Below, one piece after another: positions 6,855 to 13,063 of a stretch of 22,774 nt of DNA. This DNA is from a virus. The stretch covers positions 1 to 22,774 of the IMG/VR virus record IMGVR_UViG_3300010389_000153. One strand, given 5' to 3'. The notes under the pieces were generated by a model, which had not been told where the DNA came from, made no database searches, and saw only the letters and a list, made by a program, of their open reading frames with translations. The position numbers and the translations under genes were made by a program. Every line of letters begins with the position of its first letter. The first letter of the stretch is position 1.

Positions 6855-8360
6855 TCAATTACAATTCCATCTACGAAGTGCTTTATTGATTCTCGAATCT
6901 GGATCTCTTGAAGTTTTTGCTGATGTTAACTTTGATTTCATACCTTTCATCCTACTGCAGAATGACTTACGACGGGATGCTCTTTTTCCTGTAGGATTTT
7001 TTTCAGTTACTGCAGTCTGCAATTTAGAACCTGGATTTTCCCTTTTGTATGCATTAACAGCTTTTTGACTTAATCCATCAGTTTTATCTTGACGATTTAC
7101 TTTCTGCCAATCTTCATCGACCTCTACTTGTTCACCCATTGGTTTTACATAGTTTTTATTAGGACCTAATTTTGCAGAACTCCCTCCTTGTGGACCAAAT
7201 GCCTGAATAAAGGGTTGTCCTGGTTGAATATCAGATACTGTATGATAAACAACTCTAGAACCCGGATAAACTTTTTGAAGTTCGTCTGAGATTTCTTTGC
7301 GAGAAGGAACTTTTAGTTGTGGAAAGAACATCTTAATTGAATAATATTTCCCTTTCCAAGAAACAGTCACTGCAACAACATTTCCTGATTGTGATTGGAT
7401 GCGAGTTGCCTCTTCAACTTGAGATTTGAATCCTTCAATTGGATCTGGTTTAATTAGATCAATTACTTCCGCAAATGTATTTCCATCAGAGTCTTCAATT
7501 GTCACATCTTCCGCTTTCACACAACGATTATACTTTTTACCAAAGAGAGTTTGAGTTCCTTTCTTTTTATAACCAGGCCAACACTTCATTTCATCAAATT
7601 CCATTTCACCACTATCAATATAATCAGCGGCAGTATCGATATAGTCTGCTGCTTTTGTTATTTTTGATTGAACCCAAGCTTCTAAACTACCCTCACCTTT
7701 AGAGACCTTTGATTGCAATCTGTCTACTGCTCTTTTAATAGTCGCTAGTTCACTACGAGCCATGGAATATTCTTCATCCTTTATTGATAGTTTATCCCAG
7801 ACTTTTTCTCCATATGCACACTCTGATCTAGATTCTCTCTTCTTACATAATGGACAGTATCTTTCTTCTCCATCTCCGTGCATATGCATTTCCTCCATCT
7901 TATTACCCCAGTTGGCAGCACCAACTTTACGGCATTTGACAAGTGCTCCTGAAGCATATGCACTAGGCCAAACATCATATCTGGATTTTACTTTATTGTA
8001 ACAAGCATCTTTTTTACTACTACCTTTTCCAGGTTTGTCCTTTACTTCTTGCAAATCCATTTCTTCAGTCCTTACGTTAGTTGGTTTTGCTCCACCAGTT
8101 TTTTGTGGTTGATTTGGATCTTGTCTGTTTTTTCTACGTCTTGCTCTTTCTTCCTCTTTGGGAGACAAATTTGCTGCCATTTTTGAACTACCGCACTTTG
8201 GAGTTGATGTTTGTCCTGGCTGGCGAGCACAAGGTTTACCTGCCCACTTTCCTCCAAGTTGAACCCAACCTTTCTTGCCATCGGATGATTTTGATTTACT
8301 AAACCAGTCGTGAAGACCCTCATCGCCTGATTTATTCTTTTCGTTAATTTGATCTGTCAT
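6855..8360 (-). CDS. Mosaic cationic Cys-containing protein between gp16 and gp17 (501 aa)
   Basis: I do not recognise a function. The protein is a string of short Lys/Arg-rich segments, most with a Cys pair: WVQLGGKWAGKPCARQPGQT with PKCGSSKM (residues 32-61); KDACYNKVKSRYDVWPSAYA to VKCRKVGAANWGNK (117-154); YCPLCKKRESRSEC (168-181); the helical stretch SLEAWVQSKITKAADYIDTA (225-244); KCWPGYKKKGTQTLFGKKYN with C280 (259-280); a beta-rich part near 325-395 (VAVTVSWKGKYYSIKMFF, PQLKVPSRKEISDELQKVYP); and a strongly basic C-terminus, RASRRKSFCSRMKGMKSKLT to INKALRRWNCN (460-501). From memory, such segments recur singly in small hypothetical proteins of marine T4-like phages; here at least five are strung together. 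The ATG at 8358-8360 overlaps the upstream stop as ATGA and has no own ribosome site, so translation is coupled. Nucleic-acid binding near the packaging motor is a plausible inference only. Confidence 0.85.
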   Translation of the reverse strand: MTDQINEKNKSGDEGLHDWFSKSKSSDGKKGWVQLGGKWAGKPCARQPGQTSTPKCGSSKMAANLSPKEEERARRRKNRQDPNQPQKTGGAKPTNVRTEEMDLQEVKDKPGKGSSKKDACYNKVKSRYDVWPSAYASGALVKCRKVGAANWGNKMEEMHMHGDGEERYCPLCKKRESRSECAYGEKVWDKLSIKDEEYSMARSELATIKRAVDRLQSKVSKGEGSLEAWVQSKITKAADYIDTAADYIDSGEMEFDEMKCWPGYKKKGTQTLFGKKYNRCVKAEDVTIEDSDGNTFAEVIDLIKPDPIEGFKSQVEEATRIQSQSGNVVAVTVSWKGKYYSIKMFFPQLKVPSRKEISDELQKVYPGSRVVYHTVSDIQPGQPFIQAFGPQGGSSAKLGPNKNYVKPMGEQVEVDEDWQKVNRQDKTDGLSQKAVNAYKRENPGSKLQTAVTEKNPTGKRASRRKSFCSRMKGMKSKLTSAKTSRDPDSRINKALRRWNCN

Positions 8361-8512
8361 TCAACTGGTTTTGATTTGGTTTCTTCACCTTTTGCTCTTT
8401 TTTTCCTTGCCGCACAATGAGCACGTTTGGAAAATCCTTTAGGATTTGAGCAGTCAATACTCTTTTTATATTTATTAGTCCACTCTTCTCGAAACCACTT
8501 AAACGTCTTCAT
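8357..8512 (-). CDS. Small basic protein with PKGFSKRAHC motif (51 aa)
   Basis: A 51-codon frame starts at the ATG at 8510-8512, inside the last 14 bases of gp16, and ends with a TGA that shares ATGA with the start of the 501-aa gene. It begins MKTFKWFREEWTNKYKK, then DCSNPKGFSKRAHCAARKKR (residues 20-39). It has 16 Lys/Arg against 6 Asp/Glu, so it is strongly positive, and it has two cysteines (21, 33). The stop-start overlaps on both sides and the lack of its own ribosome site suggest translational coupling from gp16 through to the 501-aa gene. The C-x11-C basic motif is of the same kind as the segments of the 501-aa protein, which suggests a common origin or partner function. The function is unknown. 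Confidence 0.75.
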   Translation of the reverse strand: MKTFKWFREEWTNKYKKSIDCSNPKGFSKRAHCAARKKRAKGEETKSKPVE

Positions 8513-8930
8513 TTGGTTTTTGTTGTTTTAGTAATTTTGCCAAATCTGCTGTTGATCCTACAAAGAGTGCATTTGTAACATTTGTGGGACCTTTAGATTG
8601 CTTTTCTTCTTCCACATCTTTCAGTTTCTTTTGAAGTTCCATTAATTTATCAGTAGCATCTGCGACATTTTTAATCAACTGTCCGGCAACTTCATACGCT
8701 CTAGGCATCTCACTTTCTTGAGCAAGTTCAAGAATGCCGTTAATTGCCTCTTGACCTTTTTCAATTAAACTATACAAATTACCTCTTGTATACTCATAAT
8801 CTTTTCTAACATCATTCATTGATGCGGATATCTTTTCAATTTTCTCTACTTTATCTTTGGGGTTTTCAATAATTTCTGTATCAACATTTAATGCTTTTTC
8901 TAGCCCATCGAATTTCTTTGTCATTTTCAT
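8499..8930 (-). CDS. gp16: Terminase small subunit gp16
   Basis: gp16 forms a ring that recognises phage DNA and stimulates the gp17 ATPase. The protein has 143 residues (T4: 164). The pattern of T4 gp16 is visible: an N-terminal LEKALNVDTEIIENP (residues 10-24), the central helical region VRKDYEYTRGNLYSLIEKGQ (41-60) with ILELAQESEMPRAYEVAGQL (66-85) and DKLMELQKKLKDVEEEK (94-110), then the short NVTNALFVGSTADLAKLLKQ (117-136), matching NATVFMGSPTELMDEI in T4. The central part should form the oligomerising helical hairpin. The start is the ATG at 8928-8930 with AAAGGG upstream; an in-frame ATG two codons later is also possible. Unlike T4, gp17 does not follow directly: two extra genes of about 1.66 kb intervene. 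Confidence 0.93.
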   Translation of the reverse strand: MKMTKKFDGLEKALNVDTEIIENPKDKVEKIEKISASMNDVRKDYEYTRGNLYSLIEKGQEAINGILELAQESEMPRAYEVAGQLIKNVADATDKLMELQKKLKDVEEEKQSKGPTNVTNALFVGSTADLAKLLKQQKPNEDV

Positions 8931-8939
8931 AATAACCCT

Positions 8940-9941
8940 TTAAGATAAAGTACCACTAAAACCAAAATCATCCCCTTCTTCTATTAAAGCATCATCTTGG
9001 GTTGTTATCGATTTCACTTCAGATCCGGATAAGTGCGATGTTATAGTTGTCCCATCTCGTCCCCTATCAACAGTCAATACATTTCCACTCTTCAATCTTA
9101 CATAAACTTCCTCCCCTTCAATATCCAGGAATGAGTTGGATGAAATTGAAGATGCATCATTTACCGTAATAAGTATATCTTCTGTGGTAATATCCTTGGC
9201 AAGATTTGTAAGAATAATTCCTGTATAATTTTTGATTGCTCTTGGTTCTGCAGAATATACAACTTCTCTCGTTGTAAGTGTAGAAGGATCTCCTGCAGAG
9301 TAACTGATAGTTGTTTTTTTGATAATATCCTTCGTTGCAGTAGAAACGGGTCCAAACAGATATGTTTTGGCAGTAAATCTCAATGTATAAAGAAGAACTC
9401 TTCTTGTAGTGAGATCTCCTTCATAATCATCCTGCATTGTTATATTTTCAAGAACAATAGGAATATCTCTCTTTTCGTTTATTGACTCTACTAGTTCTAC
9501 GGATATATTATAAGATGGTTGAAAATATGGAAGTATTTGTTCTATAATTTGGAGAGCATCGTCATTTAACTTAGACATAATACTAAGTTCAAATTGCATA
9601 TTATAAGGAACAGGTAAATATGCTTTCTTAGTTTCTTCTCCAGTTTCTGAATCTTTTGCTAAAAATGTCTGAGTTGTTGAAACTTTTCTTTGAGCATCAT
9701 AAGTAAGTCCAGTAAATTCAAAGGACATCCTTGGGAGAGTAATGGCCGTAGACTTATTTAAATCTGGAGATTGATTTAATCTTGCCAAAAACTTTTGAGT
9801 AGGTCCATATGACAAAGGAACTTTAATAACACTCACAACCTGGTCAGAAGAGTTTGTGTGCTTAATTGTGATGTTATTAAAAAGCGTACCGAAAGAAATT
9901 ACGGTTCTCCTTAATATTTCGTTATAGAAATACTCAAACAT
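8940..9941 (-). CDS. gp15: Tail completion / sheath stabiliser gp15
   Basis: gp15 caps the finished tail as a hexameric ring on the last sheath and tube ring and joins the tail to gp13/gp14 of the head. The protein has 333 residues (T4: 272). The first 200 residues follow T4 closely: MFEYFYNEILRRTVISFGTL (1-20), IKVPLSYGPTQKFLARLNQ (39-57), LPRMSFEFTGLTYDAQRK (69-86), and the signature FELSIMSKLNDDALQIIEQI with LPYFQP (117-142), then RDIPIVLEN (158-166). From about 240 an extra segment follows that T4 lacks: ITTEDILITVNDASSI, SFLDIEGEEVYV and LTVDRGRDGTTITSHLSG (251-306). This resembles a small beta module common at the ends of phage tail proteins. The ATG is at 9939-9941. A CATAAATA box over the gp14 stop probably gives it its own late transcript. 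Confidence 0.95.
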   Translation of the reverse strand: MFEYFYNEILRRTVISFGTLFNNITIKHTNSSDQVVSVIKVPLSYGPTQKFLARLNQSPDLNKSTAITLPRMSFEFTGLTYDAQRKVSTTQTFLAKDSETGEETKKAYLPVPYNMQFELSIMSKLNDDALQIIEQILPYFQPSYNISVELVESINEKRDIPIVLENITMQDDYEGDLTTRRVLLYTLRFTAKTYLFGPVSTATKDIIKKTTISYSAGDPSTLTTREVVYSAEPRAIKNYTGIILTNLAKDITTEDILITVNDASSISSNSFLDIEGEEVYVRLKSGNVLTVDRGRDGTTITSHLSGSEVKSITTQDDALIEEGDDFGFSGTLS

Positions 9942-9983
9942 TGTTATGCTCTCTTTATAATATTATTTAACAATAATAAAAGT

Positions 9984-9991
9984 TATTTATG
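9984..9991 (-). promoter_or_regulatory. Late-type promoter box CATAAATA upstream of gp15, on the gp14 stop codon
   Basis: The minus strand reads CATAAATA, matching the late consensus TATAAATA in all but the first base. The gp14 stop codon TAA (9987-9989) is inside it. A 45-base gap to the gp15 ATG follows, with AAAGAGAG near the start codon. Confidence 0.55.
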
Positions 9992-11411
9992 GCATTCCAA
10001 AAGGATTGGTTTCACTAAAATCAATAATTTGATCTGCTTCAATTTCAATCTCATCATTTGCAGAATATCCATCATTTGTTGGATTAGTATCAATTTTTCT
10101 CAACTGATGCAAAGCTCCAGAAGTTGAACCTACAATATCTTCTCCTACAGAAAAATATCCAGTCACTGAAGAAACTTCTAAAATATTATTAACAGAGTTC
10201 CAAGATCTAACTCTTGCCGTTGTTCCACTTATAGATCCTGTGACAATTTCATTAAAAATAAAATCACCAGTAGATGACAAAGATGGAGAACCAATTACTA
10301 TAGTTGGAGATTGAGTATATCCAAGACCAGCATTAGTTATTCTGATTTCTGTTATTGTTCCTGCTGAACTTACTACCGCAGTTGCAGCTGCAGAAATAAT
10401 AGAAGTACCATTAAACGTAATAGTTGGTGATGTTGTATAACCAGATCCGCCACCAGTTACTGTTATAATTCCAACTATTCCGTCACCAATAGAAGCAGTA
10501 GCTGCAGCACCAGATCCACCTCCACCAATAAATCTGACTTTTGGTGTAACGGTATATCCAAATCCTGGGTTTACAATATCAACTCTTTGTACAGATTGTG
10601 CAGCAGGATTTACGTTATCTGTGCAAACAACTATACCACCAATCATAACTGCAGTTGCAATTCCAGTTGAACCACCCACAGGTGCTGATGATATTCCTAC
10701 TCTTGGAATACTCGTATAACCTCCACCTCTGTTTGTTACAGTAATTGATCTTATACCGCCATTTACAAGACCAGTTGTGGCATATGCAGTTATACCAACA
10801 CCAACGAGAGTCAATGTTTGTGTTGGGCCCAGAATTGTCGGTAGTCCATCTCCATCTTCACCACTTAAGTTTCCACCATTTAGAACATCATCAATCTCAC
10901 TAATTCCAACATCAATGATTTCATCTTCGTATCTGAATAGTTCGCATTGTAGTTGATAAACATAATTTTTTTGTAATTGGTAGAAAGGTTTTTCGTGCTC
11001 TACAAATTTTATTTCAAATAGTCTATCACCTAGGGGAAAATATACTAAATCACCTTCTTTTGGTCTTGACGATAATTTTATATTAGGTTCGTTTTTAATT
11101 AATGGTGTAATATAAGTCTCAAATCTTTCTTTTGAAATTATTAAATTTATTTCTTGACTCGATTGAATTCCGAATTTTGATAGAATTGTTGTATTATCTC
11201 CATAACCCTCATAATTTTCTACATAAGCTTCTATTGGATAAGCATCACTAAAGGCAGATTCAATTACTTCTCGTAACACTGTTTTTTCTGTAATATATTT
11301 TCTGGGCAGATAGTAAACTTCCACGCCATACATTCTTAGTTGTTCATTAATTAAATCCTGTATTAAATTCTGCTCTGTCCTAGAACCTTGTTGAAAAAAT
11401 GGATTAAGCAT
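9987..11411 (-). CDS. gp14: Neck protein gp14 with Gly-rich repeat insertion
   Basis: gp14 forms, with gp13, the neck that closes the packaged head and receives the tail. The protein has 474 residues against 256 in T4. The N-terminal 170 residues match T4 gp14: LINEQLRMYGVEVYYLPRKY (20-39), YVENYEGYGDNTTILSKFGI (63-82), RPKEGDLVYFPLGDRLFEIK (116-135) and EKPFYQLQKNYVYQ (140-153). The last dozen residues (DFSETNPFGMP) resemble the T4 end SFESSPFDND, so the extra length is an internal insertion at about 185-445. It holds four repeats around GxGYT..P (225-373), then an ISGTTARV/TSGA stretch (394-433). A surface-exposed or fibre-binding neck decoration is inferred. The ATG at 11409-11411 lies 4 bases after the gp13 stop with AGGAA overlapping, suggesting coupled translation. 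Confidence 0.95.
   Translation of the reverse strand: MLNPFFQQGSRTEQNLIQDLINEQLRMYGVEVYYLPRKYITEKTVLREVIESAFSDAYPIEAYVENYEGYGDNTTILSKFGIQSSQEINLIISKERFETYITPLIKNEPNIKLSSRPKEGDLVYFPLGDRLFEIKFVEHEKPFYQLQKNYVYQLQCELFRYEDEIIDVGISEIDDVLNGGNLSGEDGDGLPTILGPTQTLTLVGVGITAYATTGLVNGGIRSITVTNRGGGYTSIPRVGISSAPVGGSTGIATAVMIGGIVVCTDNVNPAAQSVQRVDIVNPGFGYTVTPKVRFIGGGGSGAAATASIGDGIVGIITVTGGGSGYTTSPTITFNGTSIISAAATAVVSSAGTITEIRITNAGLGYTQSPTIVIGSPSLSSTGDFIFNEIVTGSISGTTARVRSWNSVNNILEVSSVTGYFSVGEDIVGSTSGALHQLRKIDTNPTNDGYSANDEIEIEADQIIDFSETNPFGMP
10293..10739 (-). repeat. Four GxGYT..P repeats inside gp14
   Basis: Residues 225-373 of gp14 contain VTNRGGGYTSIPRVGI, VNPGFGYTVTPKVRF, VTGGGSGYTTSPTITF and ITNAGLGYTQSPTIVI, separated by Gly/Ala-rich spacers (for example IGGGGSGAAATASI). 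The pattern of I/V-x-N-x-G-x-GYT followed by P and alternating hydrophobics suggests a repetitive beta structure. Unit spacing is irregular, about 38-53 residues. Confidence 0.8.
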
Positions 11412-11415
11412 ATTC

Positions 11416-12261
11416 CTATCCGATCATATCCAAAGGAGGAAGTTCGTAAGTATTTGACATCTTTTCCATTAATAAATCAATCTCTTTTTGAGCATCATCA
11501 TAAATTTGTCTGCCATTGAGTTCTACTCCGCCAGGAAGTTTTACACCTTGAAACTTAATTAAGTTCTGCCCCCACTGCCTTTTTATTAATGATGTTAAAT
11601 ATTGTTTAATGAAGGAATCATTCCATACCTCAGCATAACTATTTGGATCTAAAGTTGCATAGCAATCAATAATAATATATTCACCTTCTCTTACTGAAGA
11701 CCAGTCTATATCAAGATAAAGTCTATCTTGCCTTTTGTTAAACCTTATCTGCTTTTGAGTATTAAGTAAAAAGTCTAAATCTTCTAGGTAAGTTTTTACC
11801 ATTGCATATGACAATAACTCAGTGGTTCCCCAGTAGTATATGTCATTCAAAAATAACTGATATTTTACACTAAACATATTGTTTGTAATGGTATTGGAAC
11901 CATCAAAACGAAATATCTTATTAACCCCAATAACTGATGGAGGAACTTGTAAATAATTACTGTTTTCTTCGTATTTAAATGTTGTTGCAGTTCCTACGAT
12001 ATTTGTAGTAACATTTGTTGTTACAATTCCTACTGAAGAATTAGCTCCTCTAGATCTACCTCTATTGATATCTTCTTGAGTAATTCTATATTTAAAAAAT
12101 GTGGGATAAACTCCGTCAAAATGTCTCTCTTGGAAAAACTGTATTGCATCATCGACAAGATCTTCTACTTGCTCATCTGCAACATTTATTTCCAAAACTG
12201 GCGCCCCCAGTTTTCTTTTGCAGTAGTCTATTAATTCTTGTCTAGTAGATGGTTGCGCCAT
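11416..12261 (-). CDS. gp13: Neck protein gp13
   Basis: gp13 binds the portal after packaging and, with gp14, seals the head and forms the docking site for the tail. The protein has 281 residues (T4: 309). It begins with the typical helical start STRQELIDYCKRKLGAPVLE (residues 5-24), INVADEQVEDLVDDAIQFFQ (25-44) and ERHFDGVYPTFFKYRIT (45-61). The second half carries DIYYWGTTELLSYAMVKTYL (140-159) and the stretch around IRFNKRQDRLYLDIDW (172-187). EYIIIDCYATLDPNSYAEVW (194-213) is followed by the terminal KQYLTSLIKRQWGQNLIKF (219-237) and a Leu-rich helix. A short Thr/Val-rich loop at 66-97 looks variable. The ATG at 12259-12261 has AAGAGG 9 bases upstream, and a CATAAATA late box precedes it. 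gp14 follows after 4 bases. Confidence 0.95.
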   Translation of the reverse strand: MAQPSTRQELIDYCKRKLGAPVLEINVADEQVEDLVDDAIQFFQERHFDGVYPTFFKYRITQEDINRGRSRGANSSVGIVTTNVTTNIVGTATTFKYEENSNYLQVPPSVIGVNKIFRFDGSNTITNNMFSVKYQLFLNDIYYWGTTELLSYAMVKTYLEDLDFLLNTQKQIRFNKRQDRLYLDIDWSSVREGEYIIIDCYATLDPNSYAEVWNDSFIKQYLTSLIKRQWGQNLIKFQGVKLPGGVELNGRQIYDDAQKEIDLLMEKMSNTYELPPLDMIG

Positions 12262-12279
12262 TATTTTAACCTCTTAAAA

Positions 12280-12287
12280 TATTTATG
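12280..12287 (-). promoter_or_regulatory. Late-type promoter box CATAAATA upstream of gp13, on the preceding stop codon
   Basis: The minus strand reads CATAAATA. The TAA stop codon (12283-12285) of the 128-aa gene lies within the box. AAGAGG and the gp13 ATG follow within about 20 bases. The arrangement is the same as at 337-344 and 9984-9991. The very short distance to the start codon is the main reason for caution. Confidence 0.5.
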
Positions 12288-12669
12288 GTGCTGATGATAT
12301 TCCAGGTTTGACTAAAATATTTCCATCAACAATTCTGTAAACTGTAGATCCTGAACTTACAAGAATATCATAGATATATCTCCCCTCAACCAAAGAACGT
12401 GTGCTATTGCTATCTAGAGATAATGAAAATTTTCCTCCTGCAGCACTAGTAAATCCAACATTAAAAGTTGCTGCTGCATAGGAAGTTGATCCAATAGATA
12501 CACTTTTTGTCATTTGAGATGATCCAGTCCATCCCTCAAAATTATAAGGAGAATCTGAAACATTGACAACATTAAAATTTGCAGAAAAAGTTGCTCCCGT
12601 ATTAATGGTCAAATTTACTGAATATGGAGTTCCAGAATCTGGATCAAATGTTATTTTCCTTGTCGTCAT
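12283..12669 (-). CDS. Small beta-sandwich virion protein, BppU N-terminal-like (128 aa)
   Basis: This is a 128-residue protein predicted to be all beta. The pattern is that of small phage proteins resembling the N-terminal domain of lactococcal baseplate protein BppU: GATFSANFNVVNVSDSPYNF (residues 25-44), GWTGSSQMTKSV (46-57), AATFNVGFTSAAGGKFSLSL (66-85), then the signature LVEGRYIYDILVSSGSTVYR (93-112) and IVDGNILVKPGISS (113-126). These domains commonly act as adaptors that attach fibres or receptor-binding proteins to tail or neck. That role here is inference from fold pattern and from the gene's position where T4 has the fibre and whisker genes. The ATG at 12667-12669 has GGGAG 6 bases upstream and overlaps the preceding gene by 26 bases. 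No signal peptide or Cys is present. Confidence 0.88.
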   Translation of the reverse strand: MTTRKITFDPDSGTPYSVNLTINTGATFSANFNVVNVSDSPYNFEGWTGSSQMTKSVSIGSTSYAAATFNVGFTSAAGGKFSLSLDSNSTRSLVEGRYIYDILVSSGSTVYRIVDGNILVKPGISSAP

Positions 12670-12841
12670 TTAAAACTCCCAGATTTGAAATTACTTCTTG
12701 TTGCTTAAGGTAAAGTTTATAATAACATTTGGCAATCGTCTTCAATTGTTCAGTATCAACAATACTATCTATCTCATTTGAATATTTAAAATATTCAAAA
12801 TTCTTACTTAAATTTTCTAAAGTTATGTCATCTGGGTTCAT
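12644..12841 (-). CDS. Small hypothetical protein (65 aa)
   Basis: I do not recognise a function. The 65-residue protein is predicted mainly helical: MNPDDITLENLSKNFEYFKY (1-20) followed by LKTIAKCYYKLYLKQQEVIS (33-52) and an acidic/Asn-rich tail. I chose the ATG at 12839-12841 because AGAGGA lies 7 bases upstream. An in-frame TTG two codons earlier is too close to that site. It overlaps the end of the 75-aa gene by 14 bases and the start of the 128-aa gene by 26 bases, so the three are probably co-translated. The helical motif K.YYKLYLKQQEV feels familiar from small proteins near the neck genes of marine T4-like phages, but I cannot name a family. Confidence 0.8.
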   Translation of the reverse strand: MNPDDITLENLSKNFEYFKYSNEIDSIVDTEQLKTIAKCYYKLYLKQQEVISNLGVLNDDKENNI

Positions 12842-13055
12842 TTGCAAGTCCTCTTAGTAGATTTTTAATCTCATCAAGATCGCCCTTTATATTAGCAAGA
12901 TCCTTTTCCATACTTTGTATTTTTTGATTCTCTTCACCTTTGATTTTTCTTCTTGCTAGATAATCATTATATTCTGACATATTTGTATTAATGATTGAGT
13001 TTGTTCGTTGATCTCTCTTTAAATGGGAGTGACCTTTTATATTGATATGTTCCAT
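12828..13055 (-). CDS. Small coiled-coil protein (75 aa)
   Basis: I do not recognise a function. The N-terminal part, INIKGHSHLKRDQRTNSIIN (residues 4-23) followed by TNMSEYNDYLARRKIKGEE (24-42), has a pattern of conserved-looking polar residues. The C-terminal part, IQSMEKDLANIKGDLDEIKN (46-65), has hydrophobic residues at heptad-like spacing and should form a short coiled coil, so an oligomer is likely. The ATG at 13053-13055 follows the 2725-aa gene by 8 bases with no clear ribosome site. The stop overlaps the next gene by 14 bases. Its place in the structural cluster suggests a minor virion or assembly component. That is inference. Confidence 0.82.
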   Translation of the reverse strand: MEHINIKGHSHLKRDQRTNSIINTNMSEYNDYLARRKIKGEENQKIQSMEKDLANIKGDLDEIKNLLRGLANEPR

Positions 13056-13063
13056 AATTGAAA

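Noticed and set aside
8468-8476. AATAAATA inside the 51-aa gene as a late promoter for the 501-aa gene
   Set aside because: It lies within coding sequence over 100 bases from the next start, and such A/T strings are expected by chance in this DNA. I could not distinguish it from background.
12842-12847. TTG start for the 65-aa gene (67 residues)
   Set aside because: The TTG is next to the AGAGGA ribosome site with no spacing. The ATG at 12839-12841 has a normal 7-base spacing.
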